Of a DNA stretch of 59,969 nucleotides, positions 18,776 through 27,698 are shown in pieces. How positions within the stretch are numbered: the first letter of the stretch is position 1; each line of letters begins with the position of its first letter. The stretch covers positions 1-59,969 of the forward strand of contig NZ_LNTY01000015.1 of the NCBI RefSeq assembly GCF_001559595.1, written 5' to 3'. The notes beneath the pieces are model-generated. The model searched no databases. It saw nothing but the letters and a program-made list of their open reading frames with translations, and was not told the origin of the DNA. The stretch comes from Enterovibrio coralii (GTDB taxonomy: Bacteria > Pseudomonadota > Gammaproteobacteria > Enterobacterales > Vibrionaceae). The position numbers were made by a program, and so were the translations under genes.

Positions 18776-18898
18776 CTTTAGTCAAGACAACCGCTTACGC
18801 TTAATTCGTAGAAACGAAAATATCTAGCAAGGTCGAGTGCATCAGTTTGATTATTTTGATAATTTGAATGTTCGACGTTCTTACGAGAGTACACACCT

Positions 18899-19765
18899 TT
18901 GCCGTCAAACGTATCTCCCTTTAGCCTGCCCGCACAGAATGCCATTTCGCTGTTCCAACGACGTTCTAAAGGTAACCCCGCGCCGTGTCCTTTTGATGTG
19001 ACCATCAATTTTCACCCTGACAGAATGACGTCAGATAACCAACCTTTGCTTCTCGCGATCGCGCGGGATGGCTGCTTGAAATCCCAGTTTGAGACGGGAA
19101 CCAGCAATGGTGGACTTTCCGCCTTTGTCGGCGGCGATCGCTGGTATTGGGAAAGCCGCGTGTTTGATGGCGTATATGATGAAAGTGAGCCGCCACAACG
19201 GCCAAAATACGGTGCGCTGAATATTAACGACTTTGAATTTGGTGCATCGCCGCGTTTTGGTTCTTCCCATTTCAGGCTAAAGCCTTCGGTGCTCGCGCGA
19301 ACCACATTGTGCTATCCAGATAGCTACTACCAACCAAAAGACTTTGCGACCCCCGAGTACGCGCAATCGCTCATTCAATTGCTTGAAAGTGATGATGTCG
19401 AGCCGTTAGATGCTTACATCGAAGCGCAAATTCACGACGTCATAGACCTCGAGAAAGACATTGATGCCCTCGTCCTCGATCCGTCATTTAAAGGCACAGA
19501 GATTGAAATCTTTGCTTCTAATCTTCCTGTTAAAACCGAATGGCACCGCGGGTTTGCCCTAGATTTACGTTGTTTCGCACTGCCAGAAAACTACAGAGGC
19601 CAACACATAGTCGCCTTAGCCAGTGAAATAGCTCAGGACCGTTTACTCACGCCACGAATCATTGGCGCGGCATTGCAATCTGACAATCATGATCCGCAAG
19701 ACATCAAAAAAGTTTGGCACTACCTGGCAAGATTTGGGTATCAGCAGACGCACCTTAGCACTTAA
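18899..19765 (+). CDS. DUF3626 family protein, start uncertain
   Basis: About 288 residues from a TTG at 18899. The conserved DUF3626 core is visible: VTINFHPDR, SQFETGTSNGGLSAFVGGDR, WESRVFDGVYD, PKYGALNI, FGASPRFGSSHFRL and CYPDSY. The first in-frame ATG (19025) would cut through the family's conserved VTINFHPDR, so the start must lie upstream, and TTG or an alternative GTG is the only option in this frame. The stop at 18860 bounds it. Function of the family is unknown. The N-terminus may be affected by a further indel. Confidence 0.78.
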   Translation: MPSNVSPFSLPAQNAISLFQRRSKGNPAPCPFDVTINFHPDRMTSDNQPLLLAIARDGCLKSQFETGTSNGGLSAFVGGDRWYWESRVFDGVYDESEPPQRPKYGALNINDFEFGASPRFGSSHFRLKPSVLARTTLCYPDSYYQPKDFATPEYAQSLIQLLESDDVEPLDAYIEAQIHDVIDLEKDIDALVLDPSFKGTEIEIFASNLPVKTEWHRGFALDLRCFALPENYRGQHIVALASEIAQDRLLTPRIIGAALQSDNHDPQDIKKVWHYLARFGYQQTHLST

Positions 19766-20651
19766 GTGCGTTACCAAACGTGTCTTCAATGTGTTCGAGC
19801 AATGCACGTACTTTGGGAATTTTGGCGCGATGCTGCGGATAAAGCGCATAGATATCGACAGGTTCCATGCCCCACTCTGCGCAAAGCTTAACAAGCGTGC
19901 CGTTTTCTCGCTCTGTCGTACACATATAATCAGGTAAGGGTGCAATCCCAAGTCCTTCAATAGCGGCTTGCTTTAGCGTTGCGAAATCATCGGCTCTAAG
20001 TCGAGGATTAACTCTCAATGTATGCGGCTGCCCATCACGAATCAGTGTGAGCCGATTGCCAGGCGCGATTCTAGGCATGATAAGAAAATCATCGCTCTCG
20101 ATAGCTTCCAATGTGCTTGGGCACGCTCGGCGTCCAAGATACCCGCGACTCGCATACAAACTTCTGGTGGCAACGCCAAGTTTTTTGCCCACCAAGCGAG
20201 AGTCATCAAGCATGCCGACTCGAATCACCATGTCAAAACCACCTTCAATCAAATCAACCCGCTCATTGACGAAGTTCAAGTCCAAAGACAGGTCGGGATA
20301 CTTTAACAAGAAAGGGCTAATCGCAGGCTTTAGAATTCTCTGCCCTAAGGTCACTGACGCCCCGACCTTAATGTTCCCTGTGTATTGCGTGAGCACCTCA
20401 GAAACAGCCGCCGAAGCAAGTTCCATCTCTTCTTGAATCCGCTTGCAGTGCGACAAATAACGCTTACCCGCTTCCGTCAAATGTTGAGCACGTGTCGAAC
20501 GCTCCAACAAAGTAACGCCCAATTGCCTTTCAAGACGAGAGACTTTTCGACTGACATTGGCTTTTGGCATTTCTAAACGCTCAGCAGCGAGTGTGAAACT
20601 GCCCGATTCAACCACAGCCAAGAACACCATCATGTCATTCAAATCCTGCAT
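19755..20651 (-). CDS. LysR-family transcriptional regulator
   Basis: About 298 residues from MQDLNDMMVFLAVVESGSF; a longer frame from 20765 is unlikely because it overlaps the divergent promoter. The helix-turn-helix is FTLAAERLEMPKANVSRKVS RLER. The effector domain includes IKVGASVTLGQRILKPAI and ASRGYLGRRACPSTLEAI, as in the common AaeR/DmlR-like LTTR group. It is divergent from the pirin gene with 112 bp between starts, so it probably controls the pirin-YcaC operon. Its 3' end overlaps the end of the DUF3626 gene by 11 bp. Confidence 0.92.
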   Translation of the reverse strand: MQDLNDMMVFLAVVESGSFTLAAERLEMPKANVSRKVSRLERQLGVTLLERSTRAQHLTEAGKRYLSHCKRIQEEMELASAAVSEVLTQYTGNIKVGASVTLGQRILKPAISPFLLKYPDLSLDLNFVNERVDLIEGGFDMVIRVGMLDDSRLVGKKLGVATRSLYASRGYLGRRACPSTLEAIESDDFLIMPRIAPGNRLTLIRDGQPHTLRVNPRLRADDFATLKQAAIEGLGIAPLPDYMCTTERENGTLVKLCAEWGMEPVDIYALYPQHRAKIPKVRALLEHIEDTFGNALKC

Positions 20652-20763
20652 GCCAACACTCCATTGTTGTTGAATTTGAAACAGAGTTATCAAAGTATGT
20701 GCATTTATTAAACAATAACAGAAATCTATTCTCTCCTTAACAGCGAATAACAAGGAGAGTGAC

Positions 20764-21447
20764 ATGCAGACACTACATAGAGATTCCCTACCACTTGGCG
20801 GTTTTGCAGGGCTGCGAGAACACCGACTGGTGACGGACAGCCGAGTCTTTGGCTCACGTAAGTCGCCACAAACTTTTGAGGGGCTCGGTAACTTTATTTA
20901 TCTGGCGGATGCCCGTTTCAACCCAAATGGCGAAACAGGAATGCACCCGCATCACGAAGTGGATGTTATTTCGGTAATGATCGAGGGTCGCGTCTCGCAC
21001 GAAGGTTCTCTTGAGCACGGTAAGAGCCTCAATGCCGGAGACGTTCAGGTTCAACGGGCTGGCGGTGAAGGATTTTCGCACAATGAAGTGAACCCTGACG
21101 CCACAAAAAATCGCATGATCCAGCTTTGGGCACTTCCAGATACGTCAGGTCAACCCGCAGGCTACAAACATTACTCCCCACAAAAATATGGCGTCACGCG
21201 AATATACGGTGGTGATGAAAATCAGCCTGAGACGTTTGATAACCAAACGCACATCAACATTGTGAAATTGGCCCAAAGCGAAAAATACCGGCTGAGTCGT
21301 GACTCGTTAAGTTATGTCACTGACGGTTCAGCACTTTTCTCAAAAGACGGTGAATATGTTGAAGCGACTGACGGCAGTTTAATTCGAGGGGAACAACTCG
21401 ACATCGAAGCCAAAACAGACGTTCAGATCATTGTTATCAGCCAGTAG
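20764..21447 (+). CDS. Pirin family protein
   Basis: 227 residues, with AAGGAGAG upstream of the ATG. The bicupin signature is present: FIYLADARFNPNGETGMHPHHEVDVISVMIEG with the metal-binding His cluster HPHHEVD, then SLNAGDVQVQRAGGEGFSHNE. Pirins bind iron; some are quercetinases or redox-linked regulators. It is 30 bp upstream of a YcaC-like hydrolase and divergent from a LysR gene, an arrangement often seen for small stress- or electrophile-responsive operons. Confidence 0.9.
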   Translation: MQTLHRDSLPLGGFAGLREHRLVTDSRVFGSRKSPQTFEGLGNFIYLADARFNPNGETGMHPHHEVDVISVMIEGRVSHEGSLEHGKSLNAGDVQVQRAGGEGFSHNEVNPDATKNRMIQLWALPDTSGQPAGYKHYSPQKYGVTRIYGGDENQPETFDNQTHINIVKLAQSEKYRLSRDSLSYVTDGSALFSKDGEYVEATDGSLIRGEQLDIEAKTDVQIIVISQ

Positions 21448-21477
21448 GACGGCACCCCAAACATTAAGGAGAACACC

Positions 21478-22098
21478 ATGAACAAGTTCGCAGAAACACT
21501 CACACCCGACAATGCAGTGTTGGCCATGATTGACCACCAGACAGGTCTTCTGGTGAGCTGTAGAGACCAAGACCCACACTTGATGACCGCAAATATTAAA
21601 GGTCTTAGCATGATGGCAAAAACAGTGGGTATGCCATCGGTGATCACCGCCAGTATGCCGGAAGGGCCCAATGGTCCCATCATGCCAGAAATCACTGACA
21701 TTCTTGGCGATAACATCATAAATCGAGCAGGCGAAATCAATGCATGGAAAAGCCCAGAATTTCGTCATGCTATTGAAGCAACGGGTCGCAAGAAAATCAT
21801 TATGGCGGGTATCGTCACGGATGTTTGTCTGATGTTTCCGGCTATTTCTGCTGTCGCTGAGGGGTATGACGTATACGCCGTCGTAGACGCCTCTGGCACA
21901 TGGAACAGTGCGGTGGCTGAAGCGTCTATTCACCGTATGACACAAGCAGGGGTAAAAGTCGCCACATGGGCATCGGTTCTCGCTGAAGTTATGGATGATT
22001 GGCGCAGTGAACACGGGTTGGCACTTGGCGGTGTTTTGGGTGAGCACACAAGCTATCGCTGGGTGTACAACAGCTTTCTTCAGGCAAACAGTCAGTGA
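21478..22098 (+). CDS. ycaC: YcaC-like isochorismatase-family hydrolase
   Basis: 206 residues similar over the full length to E. coli YcaC. Catalytic-triad candidates are the Asp in VLAMIDHQTGLL, a Lys near AINAWKSPEF or ATGRKKIIMAG, and the Cys in GIVTDVCLMFPA. The substrate of this group is unknown. AAGGAGAA precedes the ATG. It is the second gene of the pirin operon. Confidence 0.88.
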   Translation: MNKFAETLTPDNAVLAMIDHQTGLLVSCRDQDPHLMTANIKGLSMMAKTVGMPSVITASMPEGPNGPIMPEITDILGDNIINRAGEINAWKSPEFRHAIEATGRKKIIMAGIVTDVCLMFPAISAVAEGYDVYAVVDASGTWNSAVAEASIHRMTQAGVKVATWASVLAEVMDDWRSEHGLALGGVLGEHTSYRWVYNSFLQANSQ

Positions 22099-22105
22099 TA
22101 AATAA

Positions 22106-22129
22106 ATAAGGCCGCGGTGGCGGCCTTAT
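22106..22129 (+). terminator. Hairpin between ycaC-like gene and the small membrane gene
   Basis: Stem ATAAGGCCGC / GCGGCCTTAT with loop GGTG. No long T run follows and the next gene begins 20 bp later, so it may only attenuate expression or protect the upstream mRNA. Confidence 0.75.
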
Positions 22130-22148
22130 CTCAGAAAAAGGAACTAAG

Positions 22149-22370
22149 ATGAATCAGCCTTCCCCACCTAACCGACATGTACTCGCTTTAGTGACGTTTT
22201 TAGCGTTAGTGCCGCTTGTCTATTTCATTCCGGATGCGGTAGCACACGCATTCCCACAAAAACTGATGAATGTCATTATCAGTGTTGGCGTTATCGTTCC
22301 AATAATTTCCTATGGAGTCATGCCAGCCTTTTTGCGACTAAGAGCTCTGTGGGTCAATAAGAGAAGTTAA
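22149..22370 (+). CDS. Small two-helix membrane protein
   Basis: 73 residues with two transmembrane helices (LALVTFLALVPLVYFIP and LMNVIISVGVIVPIISYGV) and a basic tail (LRALWVNKRS). AAAAAGGAA precedes the ATG. I do not recognise a named family with certainty. It is the third gene after pirin and the ycaC-like gene, with a hairpin before it. Confidence 0.75.
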   Translation: MNQPSPPNRHVLALVTFLALVPLVYFIPDAVAHAFPQKLMNVIISVGVIVPIISYGVMPAFLRLRALWVNKRS

Positions 22371-22390
22371 AGGCGTTCAAACCGCCTTTC
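22369..22390. terminator. Short convergent terminator
   Basis: AAAGGCG / CGCCTTT stem with loop TTCAAAC, between convergent genes. Confidence 0.65.
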
Positions 22391-22394
22391 TATA

Positions 22395-22910
22395 TCAAAC
22401 TGCCTTTCTATAAATGCAAACTTCCCGTTGTTCTCCGCGCGCTACGAAAGGTTGAGTTTCACAATATGCCGCGCCCAGTTTGAGAATGACAGACTTTGAG
22501 CGGTCGTTACCTGCTAGGTGGGAGACTTCTATTTCTTTCAATCCATGGTGTTGTTTGCAATGGGCGATGAGTCCTTTGGCGGCTTCGAGGGCGATCCCTT
22601 TGCCCCAACAATCCACAGCAACCCAATAGCCGAGCAGACCAAATCCATCTTCCAATTTAGGGAAACTGACTGCACCCACAATATCGTCTGATGGCTTTAG
22701 GGTAATGGCATAGACAAGTCCCGTCCCTTCCTGAAATCGCAAGTGATGGGTATTAATCCATTCGACAGCCATTTCTGGCTCGTACGGGTGCGGGATGTCT
22801 GGCACCATCTCCGCGATGGCTTTGTCTCCGGCAAGCGTCGCTACACGTTGACTGTCTTTGACGCTAAAAGGGCGAAGTATAAGTCGTTCTGTCTCAATAT
22901 TTTCCTGCAT
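22395..22910 (-). CDS. GNAT acetyltransferase, RimJ/RimL type
   Basis: 171 residues. The N-terminus IETERLILRPFSVKDSQRVA is the classical RimJ/RimL-type start, with GLLGYWVAVDCWGKGIALEA and IEVSHLAGNDRSKSVILKLG at the acetyl-CoA site. Members acetylate N-terminal amines or small molecules. The substrate here is unknown. Confidence 0.92.
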   Translation of the reverse strand: MQENIETERLILRPFSVKDSQRVATLAGDKAIAEMVPDIPHPYEPEMAVEWINTHHLRFQEGTGLVYAITLKPSDDIVGAVSFPKLEDGFGLLGYWVAVDCWGKGIALEAAKGLIAHCKQHHGLKEIEVSHLAGNDRSKSVILKLGAAYCETQPFVARGEQREVCIYRKAV

Positions 22911-22981
22911 GTCTTTTTGCCCTTAACTACGTGGGTTAACACGTAAACACGTAAGCGAGTAGATGCTTAGCACCTTCCTAG

Positions 22982-23251
22982 CTACTTTTTGAACTTGATA
23001 TCGACGTTGTTGCGCAGGTACGCAGGAATGGCGAGTTTTTCCTCAAGGCTCGAAAACTTGGACGCGGGCATGTTTTCAATGATTTTGTTCAGCTCCTCGT
23101 AGCTAATTCCAACCACACGAGATGCGGTCATTAAGCCATTAATAAAGTGCTTCTTATCGCGTTTTAGGTCCAATTCCGATTCTGGAATCAGACAGTAGGC
23201 ATCACATTCTTTAGTGAGTAAATCCAGCAGAGCCTTTTGTTGTTCTTCCAT
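22982..23251 (-). CDS. Hypothetical small helical protein
   Basis: About 89 residues from MEEQQKALLDLLTKECDAYC; a longer frame starts at 23290, but GAGATAAG precedes the chosen ATG. The protein is soluble, with LKRDKKHFINGLMTASRVVGISYEELNKIIENMP and a basic end (VDIKFKK). I do not recognise the family. Confidence 0.65.
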   Translation of the reverse strand: MEEQQKALLDLLTKECDAYCLIPESELDLKRDKKHFINGLMTASRVVGISYEELNKIIENMPASKFSSLEEKLAIPAYLRNNVDIKFKK

Positions 23252-23507
23252 GTGCTTATCTCGATATACCGATAAGAATAAATCTATCAACTTACAGAGA
23301 GTGTTTGTCTAACATATTGATCTTACGAATTTAAATTCATGACGTGCGTCAAAAAACAGCCTATCCCAACCCTACCCTTGCTCACTAACACGCACGCTAA
23401 CGCGGCCAAAGCCTGTTCATTCATACAGTTTTTTCATCTAACCTATTGACCTTACGTGCTCAGAACGCTATTACTGTATATGCACACAGTGCTTTAGGAG
23501 GTGTATT

Positions 23508-23744
23508 ATGGACGTGAGAGAATTTGATAAGTTGCTTGAGCGTGTTAATCAAAGCCGAAAAGCAGCCTTGAAAGACAATTCATTCATCGAGCAGGCAGAG
23601 ATGCATGCGAAAGAGTTGGCAAGAATTGAAAGCATGAGAGCTGAGCCAACCAAGAAGCGTAGAAACAAGGTGAAAGCCCCTAAACGCTTCTCAAATGTTT
23701 ACGAGGGCTTTGCAAGCAATCGTGAATTGGATTTCCACTACTAA
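23508..23744 (+). CDS. Small basic hypothetical protein
   Basis: 78 residues with a strong TTAGGAGG ribosome site. The central part is charged and helical (EQAEMHAKELARIESMRAEP), followed by a basic stretch (TKKRRNKVKAPKRF). It could bind nucleic acid, but that is only inferred from charge. It stops 1 bp before the stop of the convergent patatin-like gene. Confidence 0.7.
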   Translation: MDVREFDKLLERVNQSRKAALKDNSFIEQAEMHAKELARIESMRAEPTKKRRNKVKAPKRFSNVYEGFASNRELDFHY

Positions 23745-23745
23745 T

Positions 23746-24594
23746 TTAATTTTCCCAGCTGCGTATTGCTTGTTCACCGGCTTTGACGCCCAGATGATAC
23801 GCAGCTTCCAATGTCGCCGGGTCTCGACTCAATCGTTTTAATTTGAAGGATTCCGGCGGACAAATCTGAATAATCTCAACGCCTTCAGGCGGGTTTTCAA
23901 TCAGAGCCAATGTATCGTTGTAGCGTGTATGTCGCGTCAGCATTGGCTCAATTAACGCGGGATACGCTTTCAACAAACGTTTCGTCAGGCCTGTAAACGC
24001 CGGTTTTGATTTTCGGTAATTAGCTGGTCGACTGCGGAGTACCATGATTTTTGTCGCCCCGCGACGAATCGCCTCTGCAACAGGAATGGCATCTCTGACG
24101 CCGCCATCAACATAGGTATGCTCACCCAGTTTCACCCCATGTCGATACATAATTGGAAGCGCACTGCTGGCTTTCATGGTCTCAACTAACGCATCAACAT
24201 CTGGGGTTAAATACTCTGCTTCACCCGTATCTTGACGCGTGACACCAAGGAAGAATGGACGCTCATCCGCCTGAAGCACCTTCTTGTCGATGCCAAGTTC
24301 TTTGAGTGTGATATTCCACATCCAGTCGAGATCCATCAGATCCCCACCTGATACAAACTTGCCGAGTGAAAAGAACTCTTTTCTCAGACTGTAATCGAGA
24401 TAAATCTTGAGGTTCCTACCGGGCATTTTTGCCAAGAAAGCAGCGAGATTACTCGCGCCCGCCGACACACCCCAAAAGCTGTCAAACGGCGAGAACTCCT
24501 CGTTCATGAAATGATCGAGCACACCACAAGAGAAGACGCCGCGCATCGCACCGCCTTCCACCACTAGCGCATTTGGGCCAATGCGATCGCTCAT
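23746..24594 (-). CDS. Patatin-like phospholipase (YjjU type) coupled to rbsR
   Basis: 282 residues with the full patatin catalytic set: oxyanion GGAMRGVFS, nucleophile elbow GVSAGAS, and catalytic Asp in VDGGVRDAIP. Family members hydrolyse acyl esters of lipids. The start ATG overlaps the rbsR stop by 4 bp (ATGA), so it is translationally coupled as the last gene of the ribose operon, although no link between ribose use and lipid hydrolysis is obvious. A GGAGAG ribosome site lies just upstream, inside rbsR. Confidence 0.9.
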   Translation of the reverse strand: MSDRIGPNALVVEGGAMRGVFSCGVLDHFMNEEFSPFDSFWGVSAGASNLAAFLAKMPGRNLKIYLDYSLRKEFFSLGKFVSGGDLMDLDWMWNITLKELGIDKKVLQADERPFFLGVTRQDTGEAEYLTPDVDALVETMKASSALPIMYRHGVKLGEHTYVDGGVRDAIPVAEAIRRGATKIMVLRSRPANYRKSKPAFTGLTKRLLKAYPALIEPMLTRHTRYNDTLALIENPPEGVEIIQICPPESFKLKRLSRDPATLEAAYHLGVKAGEQAIRSWEN

Positions 24595-25607
24595 GCCTGC
24601 TCTCCTGCTTCAATAACAGAACCACGCTCCATGACAGTTGGCTCAAGCTCAACAATCTGCGGTGGATGCTCACCATTACCAATGCGTGCTATCAGCGCAT
24701 CGACGGCAGCTTTCCCTAAGCGATACTTGGGCTGGTGAACTGTCGTTAGAGATGGCGTCATGTATTTCGCGATATGAATGTCATCGTAGCCCATCACTGA
24801 TAGGTCGCGCGGCACGGAAATGCCTTGCTCATTCGCCGCATTGATAAGGCCCATCGCCATCATGTCGTTACCAGCGAAAATGGCGCTTGGCAGGTCGCCG
24901 TTTTTATTGAACGCGGCGAATGCTTGATAACCGCCTTCACACTCGAAATCCCCTTCCACAACCCATTTGGGATTGATCGGTAGACTCGCCTCTTTCATGG
25001 CACGCTTAAAGCCTTGATAACGCATTTGTGCTTGGTGTTTTACCAACGGACCCGTGATACAGCCAATGGCGGTATGGCCTTTGTCGATAAGGTGTTTGGT
25101 TGCGAGATAGCCACCGCGAAGAGAGTTATCTTGGATCTTGTCACAAGGCAACGAGATTGGGCCCCAGTCCATGACCACGACAGGTACGCTTTTCAGCTTT
25201 TCGAGAATATCGGAGTATTCACCTTCCATTGTTGAACACATCAGAATGAAACCATCGACGCGCTTTTGCATCATGGTGTCAATCGAGGCTTTCATTCGCG
25301 TGGCATCCCCTTCTGTATTGCAAAGAATGAGGTTATAGCCTGCGTGGTAGCAACTACGCTCTACCCCTTTTACCACCTCACCAAAGAAAGGGTTGGTTGA
25401 TGTGGTCACAATCATGCCGAAGGTGTTGGTGCGATTGATTTTGAGGCTACGTGCCAAAGCAGACGGCGCGTAGTAGTTGAGTTCTTTTGCTGCATTGTTT
25501 ACGCGCTCTGCAATTTCATCACTCACAAAGCGCGTTTTATTGATGACATGGCTGACGGTTGAGGTTGAAACACCGGCTAACTTCGCGATGTCTTTCATTG
25601 TTGCCAT
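24591..25607 (-). CDS. rbsR: RbsR, LacI-family repressor of the ribose operon
   Basis: 338 residues. The N-terminal helix-turn-helix MATMKDIAKLAGVSTSTVSH and the ligand domain (TFGMIVTTSTNPFFGEVVKG) match RbsR. It represses rbs transcription and is released by ribose. The two CGAAACGTTTCG boxes upstream of rbsD are its likely operators. It follows rbsK by 32 bp. Confidence 0.94.
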   Translation of the reverse strand: MATMKDIAKLAGVSTSTVSHVINKTRFVSDEIAERVNNAAKELNYYAPSALARSLKINRTNTFGMIVTTSTNPFFGEVVKGVERSCYHAGYNLILCNTEGDATRMKASIDTMMQKRVDGFILMCSTMEGEYSDILEKLKSVPVVVMDWGPISLPCDKIQDNSLRGGYLATKHLIDKGHTAIGCITGPLVKHQAQMRYQGFKRAMKEASLPINPKWVVEGDFECEGGYQAFAAFNKNGDLPSAIFAGNDMMAMGLINAANEQGISVPRDLSVMGYDDIHIAKYMTPSLTTVHQPKYRLGKAAVDALIARIGNGEHPPQIVELEPTVMERGSVIEAGEQA

Positions 25608-25639
25608 GTCATCTCCTTATCAGACGCGGTTTTTAGGGT

Positions 25640-26554
25640 CTATTGCCCTAGGAATGCCTCCACTTCCTCACGAGTAGGAATAGAGGTTTGCGCACCAAAA
25701 CGGGTAACAGAAATTGCCGCCGCAGCATGTGCAAACTTAATGGCTGATTCTAAAGGCATTCCTTCCATTAGACCAGTAACGAATGCACCGTTGAACGTAT
25801 CGCCAGCCGCCGTTGTATCTGTCGCTTCCACACGGAATCCCGGAACGATTTTTCCTGCATCATTCTGGCTAACATACACACCTTTCGCACCCAGCGTGAT
25901 CATCACGGTTTCAATGCCTTTGGCATGAAGTTTCGTCGCCGCTTCGCCTGCTGTCGCTTCGTCTTCCACCTTCACGCCCGTCAGCACTTCGGCTTCGGTT
26001 TCGTTTGGCGTGATAATGTCGATGCATGCCAGCAAGCTTTCCGGCAGTTCACGCGCAGGTGCTGGGTTTAAGATGACTTTGGTATTGTGCGCTTTGGCTT
26101 CTTTTGCGGCGTATTCAATACCGTCCATTGGCGTTTCAAGTTGCATCAGCAGAAAGTCTGCTTGGCGAATGCGCTCAAGCTCTGGTTCAATCACTTCTGC
26201 CGTCAGCTTGGCATTGGCTTCTGCAGAAATACAGATGCTGTTTTCACCGCTATCCGACACTTGAATCATCGCAATGCCCGTTGGGCAATCCGCCTGCATT
26301 TTTACGCCACCGATATTGATGCCGTCACATTTGAAACTCTCGCGAATATTAATGCCAAACGGATCATCACCTACACAGGCAATAAAACCAATGTCTGCCT
26401 TTAAACGCGCAGCGGCAACGGCCTGATTGGCACCTTTGCCACCAGGGATCACTTGATAATTGCGGCCATGCAGGGTTTCACCTGGACGAGGGAAAGAAGG
26501 CACCTGCAATACATGGTCAGCGTTAACGCTCCCTAAAACCACTAACTTATTCAT
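25640..26554 (-). CDS. rbsK: Ribokinase RbsK
   Basis: 304 residues. PfkB-family signatures are present: the N-terminal GSVNADHVLQVPSFPRPGET, PGGKGANQAVAAARL, and DTTAAGDTFNGAFVTGL with the catalytic Asp. It phosphorylates ribose at O5. It lies between rbsB and rbsR as in E. coli. Confidence 0.95.
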   Translation of the reverse strand: MNKLVVLGSVNADHVLQVPSFPRPGETLHGRNYQVIPGGKGANQAVAAARLKADIGFIACVGDDPFGINIRESFKCDGINIGGVKMQADCPTGIAMIQVSDSGENSICISAEANAKLTAEVIEPELERIRQADFLLMQLETPMDGIEYAAKEAKAHNTKVILNPAPARELPESLLACIDIITPNETEAEVLTGVKVEDEATAGEAATKLHAKGIETVMITLGAKGVYVSQNDAGKIVPGFRVEATDTTAAGDTFNGAFVTGLMEGMPLESAIKFAHAAAAISVTRFGAQTSIPTREEVEAFLGQ

Positions 26555-26703
26555 CGAGCTATCCTCAGCCTCTAAAGAGACCTTGTTGTTGTAAATACGG
26601 TCCCCGCGCTTCGTTACGTTGTTAGCTTGGGGTGAAAAGCGAATTGATTTAGGCTCTTTATCAAGAATTCCTATCTAAACAGCCTAAAGCAGTCAGCTTT
26701 TGG

Positions 26704-26725
26704 GGCTCCCTCGTACGAGGGAGCC
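26704..26725. promoter_or_regulatory. Perfect palindrome in the rbsB-rbsK gap
   Basis: A 22-bp perfect palindrome with half-site GGCTCCCTCGT, 8 bp after the rbsB stop. There is no T run on the operon strand, so it more likely forms an mRNA 3' stabilising hairpin that favours high rbsB expression than a terminator. A partial terminator role is possible. Confidence 0.7.
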
Positions 26726-26733
26726 GATTTGCA

Positions 26734-27612
26734 TTATTGAGTAACGACTTTCAGAGGTACAGGGATAGACTTCTCAACTGCCTGACCTTTAAGCATTTTG
26801 TCTGCAACTTCAACACCAATCGCACCAATCAGCTCAGGCTGTTGCGCAATGGTCGCCGCTAGCTTGCCACGGTTAACCGCTGCGATGCCGTCCTCGGTGC
26901 CATCAAAGCCGACAATCATGATGTCTTTACCTGACGCTTGAACCGCACGAAGCGCACCCAGAGCCATTTCATCGTTCTGCGCGAATACGGCTTGAACATC
27001 AGGGTTTGCAGCCAGCATGTTCTCCATCACGTTCAGACCTTTGGTACGGTCGAAATCAGCTGGTTGGCTTGCCAGCAGTTCCATCTCGCCACCGTTCACA
27101 ACGTTCATGAAACCTTCACCACGCTCACGCGCAGCAGACGTGCCCGCAATACCTTCAAGTTGGATAACCTTGGCTTTCTCACCCACTTTTTCCATGATGA
27201 ACTTGCCTGCCATCTCGCCGCCAGCAATGTTGTCTGACGCGATATGACTCACGACGTCACCACGCTGCGCACCGCGATCTAGCGTCAACACAGGGATTTC
27301 GCTGCGGTTCGCAATACGAATGGCATTCGACACTGCAGCAGAGTCAGTCGGGTTAATCAAAATCGCCTTCACACCACGAATGGTCAGATCTTCCACGTTA
27401 GAAAGCTCTTTGCTTGGGTCGTTTTGTGAGTCCAGAACGATGAGGTCATAACCCAGCTCTTTGGCTTTGTTCTCAGCACCTTCTTTCATCGTCACGAAAA
27501 ATGGGTTGTTCAGTGTAGAGACGACAATCGCCATGGTGTCCTGCGCCTGAGCAGCAACAGACACCGTTGAAGAAAGCAGAGCAGCAGAGATAAGCATGGA
27601 TAGTTTTTTCAT
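26734..27612 (-). CDS. rbsB: Ribose ABC transporter, periplasmic binding protein RbsB
   Basis: About 292 residues from the ATG at 27612, preceded by AAAGGATGAAG; upstream ATGs at 27621 and 27657 are less well spaced. The signal peptide is [22 protein letters not shown]. The mature part begins [19 protein letters not shown], and [21 protein letters not shown] is a typical RbsB stretch. It delivers ribose to RbsC/RbsA. Confidence 0.95.
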   Translation of the reverse strand: MKKLSMLISAALLSSTVSVAAQAQDTMAIVVSTLNNPFFVTMKEGAENKAKELGYDLIVLDSQNDPSKELSNVEDLTIRGVKAILINPTDSAAVSNAIRIANRSEIPVLTLDRGAQRGDVVSHIASDNIAGGEMAGKFIMEKVGEKAKVIQLEGIAGTSAARERGEGFMNVVNGGEMELLASQPADFDRTKGLNVMENMLAANPDVQAVFAQNDEMALGALRAVQASGKDIMIVGFDGTEDGIAAVNRGKLAATIAQQPELIGAIGVEVADKMLKGQAVEKSIPVPLKVVTQ

Positions 27613-27698
27613 TGTCTTCATCCTTTTGTTTTTGGTGCGCCAATGAAGGGGGAACATTGGCGCGTTCTACACGTTGTTTAGGTTGTTACTTCGTAGGG

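Noticed and set aside
18778..19008. Minus-strand open frame of 76 codons overlapping the start of the DUF3626 gene
   Set aside because: It is antisense to coding sequence and has no recognisable motif or ribosome site. It would be expected by chance.
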